Under the pieces are notes generated by a model, which was given only the letters and a program-made list of their open reading frames with translations, ran no database searches and was not told where the DNA came from. Positions 12,420 through 24,368 of a DNA stretch of 60,000 nt are shown in pieces. The DNA is from Bolinopsis microptera. Lineage: Eukaryota; Ctenophora; Tentaculata; Lobata; Bolinopsidae. The position numbers were made by a program, and so were the translations under genes. Position 1 is the stretch's first letter; every line of letters begins with the position of its first letter. The stretch is taken from the NCBI RefSeq assembly GCF_026151205.1, contig NC_087075.1, positions 4,192,359 to 4,252,358 of the forward strand, written 5' to 3'.

Positions 12420-12990
12420 TTTACATTAAATGCCTCCCAAAATTTATATCCAAAAAATTATTTATTATAGCTACTCAATCTGATAATATGGTATAAGAAG
12501 CAATATGAACCTTTTGAATGGGTTGAATTTAGTCCATATATTGAAATTTTATATAACAAAAATGTATTTAAAGTGTCCACTAAGACAGTATTGTGCTGCT
12601 GATATGCATTTTGGGAGGCATGGTTGACATTCATTGCAAAATATTCTCGATGTACGGTAAATGCCTCACAGAATGGCTAGCCTCACAGAATGGCCAAATT
12701 TGTAAATGTTTTTGTAACTAATTTTGTATATAAGACTGGTAGGTTTTGTGGATACCATATGAAACAAAAGTCTTCTGGCAACACTTCCTGTGGTGAAATC
12801 ATTAACTAGGACCACATTTTCTGGCATAAATTAATTCAAATTTTTGAACTAAGTTTACATTTTGGTGAGAACTTCTGGCACCAGTATGACAGAAGATGTT
12901 TAAAGAATAGTATTCATCAAACAAAACGAACATTGTTCAATATAGGAAGAAAAAAAATGCTAAAATGGCTACACGCCTCACAAAATGGCC
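12420..12990. repeat. GCCTCACAAAATGGCC-containing dispersed repeat
   Basis: The motif GCCTCAC(A/G)(A/G)AATGGCC occurs several times here, again at 19085-19130 and, reverse-complemented, at 21900, 22065 and 22250. The block 12862-12967 (GGTGAGAACTTCTGGCACC onwards, about 105 bp) is repeated almost perfectly at 18978-19078. Confidence 0.7.
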
Positions 12991-13279
12991 AAAATATGCC
13001 TCACAAAATTTGTTTTCAAATTTTTGAACTAAGTTTGCATTTTCAGAATAAAACAAATATTCAGAATAAAACAAATATTATATTCAAATCTCTTTATTCA
13101 ACAATATTAAATCATTATAGAACCTAATTTGTGGCTTGATCGTTATGTTAGGGCTATTCTGTTAGCTGATGCTGACAGGCACTGCATGGGGCAGAGACTT
13201 AGGACCATTACGCTGGAGGCTTACAATGACCCTTTTTGAACCCCATGGCAGTGCTAGTTTTATTATGGTACAAATTGTA

Positions 13280-15335
13280 AATCGAAGTTATGAAAACGAT
13301 CAAGTCACTCCTGTTTTACACACTAAAGAATATAGAAAGGCTCTAAAAAAGGTTCGTAAAATGGCTGTATCTGAATATTATTCTGACAAGTTTCTTGAAA
13401 CTCAGGGAAACTCCAAGAAAACCTGGGAACTTATAAATAAAATTCGTGGCAAACAGAAACGTGAGATCAGACCTATATTTACCATAGACAATGAAAAGAT
13501 AACTAATCGCAGAGTTATAGCGAATGAATTCAATAAGTATTTTGTATCCCTAGCATCTAACCTTAATGCAGCCTACACAGAACTAGGAGAAATACAAATT
13601 AATCAGCTTCCAAGTTTCTGTGACCTCTTACCTAAATCGAATACAGCTAATATATCTACATGACTGCTCACCTGAAGAGGTGGCTAAGATCATATCGGAA
13701 CTAAAGAATGGCAAGGCTAGTGATATACCAGTACATATAGTAAAGGCAGTATCAGGCAAAATTAGTCCACTACTATCGGTATTGTATAACGAATGTATGC
13801 AACAGGGAGTTTTTCCAGACGACCTAAAAGTAGGTAAAATAAGTCCAATATATAAGAAAGAAAATGCTGAGCTTCTTGAAAATTACAGGCCTATCTCAAC
13901 CTTAGCGATATTTGGTAAAATACTTGAGAAAATTATATTCTCCAGGCTTTACAGTTTCTTCCAGTCGCAAGGATTATTATATGAAAATCAATATGGCTTC
14001 AGAAAAAATCATTCGACAAGCCATGCACTTAACTTCTCTGTCGACTACATTGAAAAATCACTAAGAGATAAAAATCATGTACTAGGCATCTTCATTGATT
14101 TAAGTAAAGCTTTTGATACAATCTGTCATGATAAACTGCTTAAAAAACTGAATGATTATGGAATTCGAGGGACTGCAAATAAATTAATAGCCAGTTACCT
14201 CTCTAATAGGCAGCAATATGTTTCAGTACTTGGAGAAGAATCCGAAAAACTGTCTGTAATATTTGGTGTGCCTCAGGGGTCAGTATTAGGTCCCTTGCTT
14301 TTCATTATCTACATCAATGAAATATATAGAGTATCAGACCTAGGTAAGTTTATACTTTTTGCCGATGACACCAACATATTTGTTGTAGATAAATGTATAA
14401 AAACACTTTACTGCAAAGCTAACAAAATTCTTAAACTTGTTCATCAATATATGAAGAGTAACTTGCTGCATATCAACACAAAGAAATGTTGTTATATCCA
14501 CTTTAAGCCGAACTGTAGAAATGAACCAGATTCAAACACTAATGAATTAGAACTGACACTGAATAATATAATAATTAAAAAGGTAGAGGAAACTAAGTTT
14601 CTTGGAGTCATTATTGACCAAAAACTGAACTGGGATGCTCACTTGAGAGCGTTAAATCGTAAATTGAAATGTGAGATTGGTAGACTATGTGGAATCAGAC
14701 GCTGTGTACCTAAAACACTCTATAAGGACCTGTACCACACCCTTTTTGAATCACACCTATGTTATGGAATATCTGTTTGGGGAGGTGTATCAAATAATAA
14801 ACTAGAAGCCATATTTAAAACACAAAAGAAATGCATAAGAATTCTCTTTGGTGATAATGATGCGTACTTCAATAAGTTCAAAACATGTGCCAGAGTAAGG
14901 CCTATCACTAGGGATAAGACCGGTAAAGTTATCAAGCAGATGTTAGGCAAAGATTTCTTTGAACTAGAACACAGTAAACCAATCTGTAACGAGTATAACT
15001 TCCTGACTGTCCACAATCTTCATAAGTTGCACTGTTTACTGGAAATGTTTAAAATTAATAAGTTCCAATCACCAGTCTCAATGTTCTCTTTATTCAACAG
15101 GTCACCAAGACGAGACAACTACTTCATCCCACCCACTCCGTCCTCACTATTCATCTACCAATCAACCAGTATTTGGAATCACTGCCGTAAGTCAACGAGT
15201 GAAATAGACTTCTCCACTCCTATCAGTATATTCAAGAATAATCTTAAGAAAGCTTTGTTAGAACTACAATCTAAATATGACAGACAACTATGGTGCAGTT
15301 ACAACTTTGATGCAAATGAATTATCATTGAAATAG
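13280..15335 (+). mobile_element. Jockey-like LINE, reverse transcriptase ORF split by one frameshift
   Basis: Two overlapping frames (13169-13663 and 13620-15335) together give the linker after the endonuclease (KTWELINKIRGKQK, RRVIANEFNKYF), the complete RT (KASDIPVHIVK, NYRPISTLAIFGK, YGFRKNHSTSHAL, DLSKAFDTICHDKLL, GVPQGSVLGPLLF, catalytic FADD near 14358) and the C-terminal part (FLGVIIDQKLNWDAH, LFESHLCYGISVWGG). The endonuclease and ORF1 are missing (5' truncation), and the frame breaks near 13640. It is the closest relative of the copy at 16831-18993. Clade name from motif style only. Confidence 0.85.
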
Positions 15336-15639
15336 GTTAATTAACTAAGCTTAATCATATGAGTAAACCACGGTGTTATTGCAAAGAACCATGACAAGGG
15401 TATCAGACCTATATATTAATCTAAGAGACGAAACAAAACGAATCATCATACAACAAATTTTAAAATCCTGCGGCACAGGATCCTGTTGTTTTCCTACTCT
15501 GCCTCTCCCAAACCCCTCTCCTTCCCCTTTCTTCAGGTTTATTCTTCAATTTTTTAAATTAGATAGCAGATATATTTTCTTTCGAATTAGTAATGGCATT
15601 ATACATTATTTGGTATCGTATGTATGTTGTGTTTAGTGT

Positions 15640-16830
15640 TTGCTAACTAGGTATGTGCTGTATATTTTGAAGAATTTTGAGGCTCACGACGTCTCGTCCC
15701 ATGGGTTGAGTTGTAAGCTGAGTATATGTTCAAATCGCCTTACTTCGTATGGTGAAACATCGACAGGTTTGCCTTGACCTTTCGGACGAGTGTTTGCCCA
15801 CCGGGGATCAAAAAATATGATCACCATGAACATTACTTTGACACGTGAACTTATCAAACGACTGTAATGATTCCATTAAATTTTCTTAGTATATTTAGCT
15901 AGTTTATAGTAGATACACACGATCACAGAATAGAAGAGCACAATTGGGCTCTTTGTTCTGCGACCGTGTTTCCTCGGTGGGCCGACAGGTTTTTGTTGTG
16001 TAGTAGTGCTGGGGAAAAAACACGCTTTAAATATCAATGAATGTAAATATTGTTAATTGACATTAGTGCCACAGTTTATGTGGTAAAAACAAATGTATGG
16101 TCAAACATTATATATCGTAGAAGGGCATGATTTACCCACATCACTAAGCATCTGGATGGATAATTAGCACACAAGGATAAACTGACCTTTAAACATGACC
16201 ACCAGCTATACCACGTAATCATAGCTCCAAAATAAATAAATTGCTCTACATAGAAACATCTGGCCTGATCTTATCACATTGTGGTTCCCTGGGGTTCGGT
16301 AAAGCCCTTACAGGCAACTGGGTCCTTTTACCAGCCACAATAAAACTAGTCATGCCAGTACTGTCATAAACTGTAACCAACTATTTAAAAATAAGATATC
16401 TTTTGCTAGAATTTTACATTTTAAGCCATAGAGCAATCTTCTCAATTTTAAAATTTAAAAATAACATTTTACCCTAACTATGATGTGGTGGCATTTCATA
16501 CTTAACTAAAATTCAACTTTGAAAGTCAATAGATTATTAGTCACAATGAAATTATAGTTTAAGACATCCATTTTGCATTGTGTTTCCAATATTAGAATTT
16601 ATGATATGTATTGATTGAATAATTGGTAATAAATTTAACTTTTGTTTAAAAAAAAAAAAAAACTATCAACAGCTACTTAAAACAACCTAGATTGTACAAC
16701 TCACTTTGAAGATTAAACTGTTAAGTGATGAGTGATTGGGCTCATTAAACATTTTAGTAGCGGAGACATGCGGATCAGCTTCTTGAGGTTCTAATAGTTC
16801 ATTCAGACAAGAAGTTTTATTTTTCCAAAT
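15640..16830. other. No gene recognised between two LINEs
   Basis: The LINE 3' region fades out without a clear poly-A tail. An A15 run lies at 16649-16663. No exon-like open frame is seen. Confidence 0.4.
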
Positions 16831-18993
16831 TTAGTCGTTCAAGCTGCCTGAGTTCAGAAAGTTTGCCAAAGGGGCCCAGGTATTCTTGTCACCTTTACCC
16901 TGAGACGAGAGAATGACTTTTTTTACCTTTGATTTGAATACACCATGAGTGATTTCAAGGTCGTTCAGTGCCAACATCTGACGGAATGAATTCCAAAGGC
17001 AACTAGATTTGTAAACGAAACTGTTTGAGGGCATGGTTGTTATAAGAAGAGTTTCTTTGCCGGGTCTTTTAGACAAACAGAAAAGTTCAAATAGTGCAAT
17101 TGGTGTTCGATATTTAAAGACTTTAAAAAGTTCATTGCAGCAGTGATACGCGTATAAATTATGCAATGTCATGAGTGATTGACGGGCAAAAATTGGCTTG
17201 GTGTGCTCTCTCTCAAAGAATTTGCTGGTAAGTTTCTGTTCACTGATAGGTCTAGTCCTAGCACATGTCATAAATTTATCAAGGTATGCTTTTTTGTCAC
17301 CAAACATGATACGAACACACTTTTTCTGGGCTACAAATAGTGGTTGAAGTTTATTATTACTTGCACCTCCCCAAACGGTAATGCCATAAGATAGGTGACT
17401 TTCAAAAAGTGTGTGGTACAGGTCCTTATGGATAGATGATGGAATTTTATCCTTAATCATGTATAGCCTCCCAGAACAGGACGAGAGTTTTCTAACTAGT
17501 TTGTCTCTATAGGGATTGAAAGTTAGGCCTTCGTCGACAATTACTCCCAGGAATTTCGTTTCCTGCACCTTTGAGAGAGGTAGGCCGTTGAGGTAAAGTC
17601 TATTTTCAATTAATAAAGATTGATCATCAAGTTTTCTTTTAGCTGTATTGAATTCTATGTAGCAACTTTTCTTGGTGTTAACATGTAATTTATTAGCCAA
17701 TGTGTACTCGTGGACTGATCGTAGGACCCTATTTGCATTATTGTAGGCCTCTGCTCTAGTTTTGGCAACTACAAATATGTTTGTATCATCAGCAAATAGG
17801 ACATAGCTAGTGTTATCGAGTTGAGAGTTTGTTAAGTCATTTATGTATATTAAAAACAGGAGAGGCCCAAGGCAGCTCCCCTGTGGAACGCCATAGAGAA
17901 CAGGAAGTCTGTCTGATACGTCGCCCAGGACGGACACACACTGCTCTCTGTCCGACAAGTAACTTTCCAGTAACTTAAGTGGCACTCCTCTAATCCCATA
18001 TATTTCAAGTTTCTCAAGCAAAATTGTGTGGTCTATTGTGTCAAAGGCCTTGCTTAGATCAATAAAAATTCCTAGAACATGAAGACCTTGCTTTAGGGCC
18101 TTTTGGATGTGAAAAACTGAGTAGTTAAGTGCATGTGATGTTGAGTGACTCTTTCGGAATCCAAATTGACTGTCGTGAAGGATTCCTTGACTAACCAAGA
18201 AGCTGTAAAGACGTTTGTATATTATCTTTTCAAAAATTTTACCAAAAATTGGAAGTGTGGAAACAGGCCTGTAGTTCTCAATCAGTTCTTCGTTATCTTT
18301 TTTGTATATTGGGGTTATTTTGCCAAGCTTCAGAACTGACGGAAATATCCCTTGAGATATTAGGCGACTAAATTGAACAACAAGAGTTGGGCTAAGAATA
18401 CCCGATAGTTTTTTGATTACTCTTATGGGAAAGTCGCTAGCTTTCCCACTCTTCAAGTTAACTATAATCTCAGAAATTTCATCTTCACTACAGTCATGGA
18501 AGTAAATTGAATCGAGAGTTTTTGGTGGCATGAATTCGAGGAAAGAGGGAAGAGGTTCTAAAAGAAGGCCATTATGAGTATTTTCATTCATTTTTGAGGC
18601 AATAGAGGCAAAGTACTCATTAAATTTGTTGGCTATCACCCGTCTTTCAACAACACGGACTCCATCTACCATAAATTGGGGTTTGATGGTTTTTTTCCTT
18701 TTCCCTCTTATCTCATTTATTACTTCCCACATCTTTTTAGAACTATCAGAATTTTCAAGAATTTTGTTACAGTTATAGGTATCTTTTTGGGTTTTTATTA
18801 TCTTTTTAAGACAGCGTCTGTAATCACGAAAAATTTTGTGGAGTTTCAGATCTCCAACTGGCTTGAAGTCAGGGAGCTTTTTTGAGTTCACCCAGTTATC
18901 ATACAGCTGACCTTTCTTTTCAATTGCTTCAATTATGCTGTCGGATATCCAGGGATTACTTATAGGATTTCGTTTGGTGAGAACTTCTGGCAC
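16831..18993 (-). CDS. Jockey-like LINE reverse transcriptase, 720 aa uninterrupted
   Basis: A single open frame without stops. Residues 1-150 are the post-endonuclease linker (NPWISDSIIEAI, RRVIANKFNEYF). The RT core has YRPVSTLPIFGK (241-252), FGFRKSHSTSHAL, DLSKAFDTIDH (312-322), GVPQGSCLGPLLF (368-380) and the catalytic FADD at 400-403. The C-terminal domain has FLGVIVDEG and SYGITVWGG. The first ATG is a chance start at the 5' truncation point: the frame begins where LINE similarity begins, so the endonuclease and ORF1 are absent. It keeps an intact RT active site and is the youngest-looking LINE in the window, but it could move only if another element supplied the missing functions. Confidence 0.88.
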   Translation of the reverse strand: MPEVLTKRNPISNPWISDSIIEAIEKKGQLYDNWVNSKKLPDFKPVGDLKLHKIFRDYRRCLKKIIKTQKDTYNCNKILENSDSSKKMWEVINEIRGKRKKTIKPQFMVDGVRVVERRVIANKFNEYFASIASKMNENTHNGLLLEPLPSFLEFMPPKTLDSIYFHDCSEDEISEIIVNLKSGKASDFPIRVIKKLSGILSPTLVVQFSRLISQGIFPSVLKLGKITPIYKKDNEELIENYRPVSTLPIFGKIFEKIIYKRLYSFLVSQGILHDSQFGFRKSHSTSHALNYSVFHIQKALKQGLHVLGIFIDLSKAFDTIDHTILLEKLEIYGIRGVPLKLLESYLSDREQCVSVLGDVSDRLPVLYGVPQGSCLGPLLFLIYINDLTNSQLDNTSYVLFADDTNIFVVAKTRAEAYNNANRVLRSVHEYTLANKLHVNTKKSCYIEFNTAKRKLDDQSLLIENRLYLNGLPLSKVQETKFLGVIVDEGLTFNPYRDKLVRKLSSCSGRLYMIKDKIPSSIHKDLYHTLFESHLSYGITVWGGASNNKLQPLFVAQKKCVRIMFGDKKAYLDKFMTCARTRPISEQKLTSKFFEREHTKPIFARQSLMTLHNLYAYHCCNELFKVFKYRTPIALFELFCLSKRPGKETLLITTMPSNSFVYKSSCLWNSFRQMLALNDLEITHGVFKSKVKKVILSSQGKGDKNTWAPLANFLNSGSLND

Positions 18994-19140
18994 CAGTATG
19001 ACAGAAGATGTTTAAAGAATAGTACTCATCAAACAAAACGAACATTGTTCAATATAGGAAGAAAAAAAATGCTAAAATAGCTAAATGCCTCACAAAATGG
19101 CTAAAATATGCCTCACAAAATGGCCAAAATTTAAAACTCC
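18978..19140. repeat. Second copy of the 12.86-kb dispersed repeat
   Basis: GGTGAGAACTTCTGGCACCA through AGGAAGAAAAAAAATGCTAAAA matches 12862-12967 with one or two differences and abuts the 5' end of the minus-strand LINE. It is followed by two GCCTCACAAAATGGC motifs. Confidence 0.85.
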
Positions 19141-19208
19141 TTTTATTCAATGAAACAATCTTACTATATATAAAGCGAGACGATATATATATATATATAT
19201 TTATTTAA

Positions 19209-21332
19209 TTCGAACAATTGAAACAAATCAAATTGGCGGGCAAACGATCCGTTTCATGATATGTATAAAAACAATACCAATCATCAGTGCCAAATAGAAT
19301 AATGAATTGTAGCGCTATGACATGTCGCTCCTTTATGAAATAATTTTTATTGATCATGAAACATTTTCAAAATGATCAAAATTTACAAAATTTCCAAAAA
19401 ACAGTTTAATTGTGTCCGTCCCAATTTTAAAATTGTCTATGAAGTAAGGTAGAAAGATATCTTTGGCTTTTAAAGTTGTAAACTGCGTTGGCCTTCGTGT
19501 AGTGGTAGAGGAAAATTATTTACTGAGTTCCGTGAAGCTGGTAGAATTAGGATCCGTATTTGAGAGTTAATTGTTGATTCTGGTTATCAAACGAGAGTGC
19601 TCAACAACGACGAGTCGAAGGAGCATAACTAATAAATAGTTGTTGTTTGGTTTCCCAAAGAGAGTGCTCGACTGCAGTTAAGCAGGAGCATTATAATTCG
19701 AACAATTGAAACAAATCAAATTGGCGGGCAAACGATCCGTTTCATGATATGTATAAAAACAATACCAATCATCAGTGCCAAATAGAATAATGAATTGTAG
19801 CGCTATGACATGTTGCTCCTTTATGAAATAATTTTTATCGATCATGAAACATTTTCAAAATGATCAAAATTTACAAAATTTCCAAAAAACAGTTTAATTG
19901 TGTCCGTCCCAATTTTAAAATTGTCTATGAAGTAAGGTAGAAAGATATCTTTGGCTTTTAAAGTTGTAAACTGCGTTGGCCTTCGTGTAGTGGTAGAGGA
20001 AAATTATTTACTGAGTTCCGTGAAGCTGGTAGAATTAGGATCCGTATTTGAGAGTTAATTGTTGATTCTGGTTATCAAACGAGAGTGCTCAACAACGACG
20101 AGTCGAAGGAGCATAACTAATAAATAGTTGTTGTTTGGTTTCCCAAAGAGAGTGCTCAACTGCAATTATTTCATAAAGGAGCAACATGTCATAGCGCTAC
20201 AATTCATTATTCTATTTGGCACTGATGATTGGTATTGTTTTTATACATATCATGAAACGGATCGTTTGCCCACCAATTTGATTTGTTTCAATTGTTCGAA
20301 TCATAATGCTCCTGCTTAACTGCAGTCGAGCACTCTCTTTGGGAAACCAAACAACAACTATTTATTAGTTATGCTCCTTCGACTCGTCGTTGTTGAGCAC
20401 TCTCGTTTGATAACCAGAATCAACAATTAACTCTCAAATACGGATCCTAATTCTACCAGCTTCACGGAACTCAGTAAATAATTTTCCTCTACCACTACAC
20501 GAAGGCCAACGCAGTTTACAACTTTAAAAGCCAAAGATATCTTTCTACCTTACTTCATAGACAATTTTAAAATTGGGACGGACACAATTAAACTGTTTTT
20601 TGGAAATTTTGATCATTTTGAAAATGTTTCATGATCGATAAAAATTATTTCATAAAGGAGCAACATGTCATAGCGCTACAATTCATTATTCTATTTGGCA
20701 CTGATGATTGGTATTGTTTTTATACATATCATGAAACGGATCGTTTGCCCACCAATTTGATTTGTTTCAATTGTTCGAATCATAATGCTCCTGCTTAACT
20801 GCAGTCGAGCACTCTCTTTGGGAAACCAAACAACAACTATTTATTAGTTATGCTCCTTCGACTCGTCGTTGTTGAGCACTCTCGTTTGATAACCAGAATC
20901 AACAATTAACTCTCAAATACGGATCCTAATTCTACCAGCTTCACGGAACTCAGTAAATAATTTTCCTCTACCACTACACGAAGGCCAACGCAGTTTACAA
21001 CTTTAAAAGCCAAAGATATCTTTCTACCTTACTTCATAGACAATTTTAAAATTGGGACGGACACAATTAAACTGTTTTTTGGAAATTTTGTAAATTTTGA
21101 TCATTTTGAAAATGTTTCATGATCGATAAAAATTATTTCATAAAGGAGCAACATGTCATAGCGCTACAATTCATTATTCTATTTGGCACTGATGATTGGT
21201 ATTGTTTTTATACATATCATGAAACGGATCGTTTGCCCACCAATTTGATTTGTTTCAATTGTTCGAATTATAATGCTCCTGCTTAACTGCAGTCGAGCAC
21301 TCTCTTTGGGAAACCAAACAACAACTATTTAT
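19209..21332. repeat. 488-bp unit: two direct then about 2.4 inverted copies
   Basis: The unit starts TTCGAACAATTGAAACAAATC and ends GTTAAGCAGGAGCATTATAA. Copies 1 (19209) and 2 (19697) are direct and nearly identical. At about 20164 the orientation flips in mid-unit, and reversed copies follow in tandem to about 21332. One reversed copy lacks 11 bp (near 20608). The unit contains GTGTAGTGGTAGAGG, which resembles a tRNA D-arm/A-box, and paired GAGAGTGCTC...GAGCAT blocks near its end. Open frames in it are accidental. Confidence 0.93.
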
Positions 21333-21339
21333 TATATAT

Positions 21340-22590
21340 TTATTTATCCGTGCCATTTTACTGACACCACGGCATCAACTTTAACACGACTTTCCGCAAA
21401 AACCGTAAAAGATATACAACTGAAACTTTTTTGACTGGGTCAAATGCTTTAATGGCCTTCAAATCAGCATGAAAAAATAAAAAATTGGCCAAGAAATAGG
21501 AGTTTTAGAGCCCAAAATTTGGACCCCCAAGTGGTGTCAAAAACGCGAATTAAATAGGTAATAATTATTTTAGTCTCTTGAGTCTTGACACCACTTTAGG
21601 GTTAGACGGGTTCCTGCTAGTAAGTCTAAAGTATTCTCAAGCTATTTATCATACAATAACACCCCAGATGGAGTGTTTTTACAGCCGAATGAAGGTTATA
21701 AATCATGTAATCAGGGAATATGAACAACGCCACACAAAATGGCCATTTTTGGTGTAGGAAATTATGCCCTTTTTATTCAGTTCTAAGAAATTTCACCTAT
21801 ATGGGGGTGTTAACAAGGCATATTAATACCAGCAGCATGCATGAAACAAGAGCCAAAGGTTTTAGAAAAATAAAATTTTCTCGTTTTCTTTTTTTTTTGG
21901 CCATTTTGTGAGGCATTTTTTCTTTTTTGTGAAATAATTTTTCACAGCTCAGTTTTTTCGTGAGTTTTAGGTTATTACCCCATTCCTTAATAGGTTTTCT
22001 AACAACGTTTGGTGATAGAAATTTAAAAAGTATCTCCATCAAAAAATTATAGAAATTCAGATTTGGCCATTCTGTGAGGCATGTTTTTTTGGAGGAAGAT
22101 TTTCCGGCCAATTTTTCTCAAAGAAAAAATGGTTATGAGATTGAATCAACCCCCGGGAAGAAAAATATGAGTGTCAACTTAGCTTCTTATGAGATAAAAA
22201 CTGGAATAAAGTGTGTTTTGTGATTTTAAGAGACCTTCCTTTTTTTTGGCCATTCTGTGAGGCATATACCCGTACCGTTGTTGGAAAAAATATTGAGATG
22301 CCACCCTGAAAAGCTTACACATGGGAATGCTCTTCCAAGACTTCAATCTAAAAGATAGTTGACCTACATTCTGGGAGGTATAGGGAAAATAGATAACATT
22401 TTGCACGAACTGGAAATTGGTAAAAATGTCTTTCTACAATTTTTTAAACCCCCGGGAAGAATAATGAAGAGTTCAAATAAGGTATCAACACAGTCTTCTT
22501 GATTCTAAATCAATCATGGTGTTCATGAGAGAGGCCAGAAAAACAGTATACATAATGGGAGGCATATACCCGTATTGGTCATTACCTGGA
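21340..22590. repeat. Decayed repeats with GGCCATTYTGTGAGGCAT motifs
   Basis: Three reversed copies of the GCCTCACARAATGGCC motif (near 21900, 22065, 22250) and two copies of GGGAGGCATATACCCGTA-like ends (22255-22275 and 22555-22575) mark pieces of one transposon family. A pair of CCCCCGGGAAGAA blocks (22150, 22448) also recurs. No gene is seen. Confidence 0.6.
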
Positions 22591-23640
22591 TGAAGGCATT
22601 AAATTGATGTTGGCGAAACAACTGGTTATATCTAAGTTACATTACTGTAATTCTCTATACATGAATCTACCCAAGACCAGATTAAACAAACTTAGATCCA
22701 CCCTTAATGGAGCAGTTCGTTTCATCTTCAACAAATAAGACAGAACCACGGACTTGGTTCCCTTCTATAAGATGGCCAACATACTCCCTATAGACAAGGG
22801 TCGACTGAGGCCGAGGAAATTCTGCTTTGATAAAACCAAGGCCAAGGCAAACCGAGGAATTGTCCTCCTGACCGAGGCCGAGGCCGAGGAAAAACTCTAT
22901 TCAGCTATTCCTCGGTAAAACCTCGGACTCGGACTCGTACTCGGTCGACCCTTACCTCTAGACCACCGAATCTTCTTTGAAGTTTGTCTATTAACCCACA
23001 AATCAGTTCACGGTACTGCACCTGGTTACCTCAAAGCATTACTGGATGTGGATGTAGTGGATACAGAACTTTCAAACACAATGACCAAGTCGAAGAGACC
23101 GGGTGACCATCTCATGCTCAAGATACCCAAGAATAAAAAGTCCAAAGTTGATGAAAGACGTTTCTCAAGCCATGCACCGGTTTCATGGAACTCTCTTCCA
23201 CTGATGTTGAGATGTATTACTGATACCAACTGTTTCAAGCGAATGTTAAAGAACCATTTATATAATCAGTTCTGTCGTTTATCTTTCCATTTGTCTTCAC
23301 TTTGCAAGACACCTTGGCTTTTATTTTTTACCGTACTCCATTTTATGTCTAGATCTCTACCTTTCTAGGATCTGTTTTATCTTTTTGGTTGATTTTGTCA
23401 CTGTACTAGCCTTTATTATACCTACATGTATCGTATGGTTTTCTGCTTTTACTTAGTTTAGTGTGGTTTACAATGAAAGATGTTTTAATTTTGTCTTTAC
23501 CTTATAACTTTATAATGAGTTATACTTTTGTTCACATTTACACATTTGCTCACATCACTCACAGTCAGCCGCTTTGATAATAGTTAATGGTTAATCATAT
23601 GAGTGGGATGTAAATATTTTAATAACTCATTTCATTTCAT
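22590..23640 (+). mobile_element. CR1/L2-like LINE 3' end, interrupted by a 158-bp MITE
   Basis: The translation gives LMLAKQLVISKLHYCNSLYMNLPKTR upstream of the MITE and HRIFFEVCLLTHKS...SSHAPVSWNSLPLMLR downstream, matching the C-terminal end of the 4.5-6.9 kb element (RRFSNYAPESWNSLPL). Stops are present (for example NK*DRTTD near 22737). The 3' tail ends in a short ATTTC/ATTTCAT run at about 23620-23640. Confidence 0.8.
22796..22953. mobile_element. 158-bp MITE rich in GAGGCCGAGG
   Basis: The ends AAGGGTCGACTGAGGCCGAG and CTCGTACTCGGTCGACCCTT are inverted repeats. CTATAGAC before and CTCTAGAC after look like an 8-bp target duplication with one mismatch. The insertion interrupts the LINE codons exactly between ID(K) and HRIFF. 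Internally it repeats (GAGGCC)n and GGCCAAGGC. No coding capacity. Confidence 0.75.
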
Positions 23641-24241
23641 AAACGGAAAATCGTCAAAATATTAAAAGAGATTTTGGAAGATTTTTGAAGAGGAGCTTTA
23701 CTGCCGTCCCCTTGACCGAAATTTCGTGATTTTGACTGAAATTTTGACCAGTGACCAATCAGTGAGGTTGGTGAGAGTGACACAAGTCGCCATCAAGGTA
23801 CTGCAAAACTTTGATCAATGAAAATTTTGAATATGTCCTACCGGTAGGACATATACAAATTTTAGCTCTCCGTGACCCAAATTTCATGTTTTTATTGAAT
23901 TTTTCTTGAATGACCATCTTACAAGGTCACTGGAGATGGCACAAGACACCATTGAGGTACTCAAAGTTCTATTCTTAAAGAAAGTTTGATAGTTCTATTC
24001 CCTAAAAATGCTTTGATAAACGGAAAATCATCAGAATAAAAGGAATAAAAATCATCCGAATAAAAGGAGACATTTTTGAAGGCTTTTAAATATCGAATCA
24101 TTTCTGCCATTTTCTTGACAGAAATTTCATAGTTTTGACCGAATTCGTTACCAGAGACCAATCTGTGAGCTCAATGTGAGTGAGATCAAGGTATGTAGAT
24201 GAGTTTTAACAAGACTTCATGTCCAGGACACAGTGTTAGAT

Positions 24242-24368
24242 ATGTCTCAAGAGGAGTACAGTCCAACATTAGCCCCAATACCCACACCCCAAATCACTCT
24301 AATTCAAGAGGACTCACTTCATCTTACACCTGAGAAGAGAACTCCAAATTCAACTGCATCTAAGTCAG
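24242..24368 (+). CDS. Coiled-coil gene, exon 1 (start ATG, 42 codons)
   Basis: Codes MSQEEYSPTLAPIPTPQ and on to TASKS. The donor is G|GTCAGT, leaving phase 1. The ATG is the first Met in the open stretch after an in-frame stop at 24200. Confidence 0.55.

Noticed and set aside
20128-20319. 63-codon frame in the inverted array
   Set aside because: It spans the orientation switch of the 488-bp repeats and has no independent support.
19209-21332. CRISPR-like or rRNA-like regular array
   Set aside because: Units are 488 bp without unique spacers, the host is eukaryotic, and no rRNA core motif is seen.
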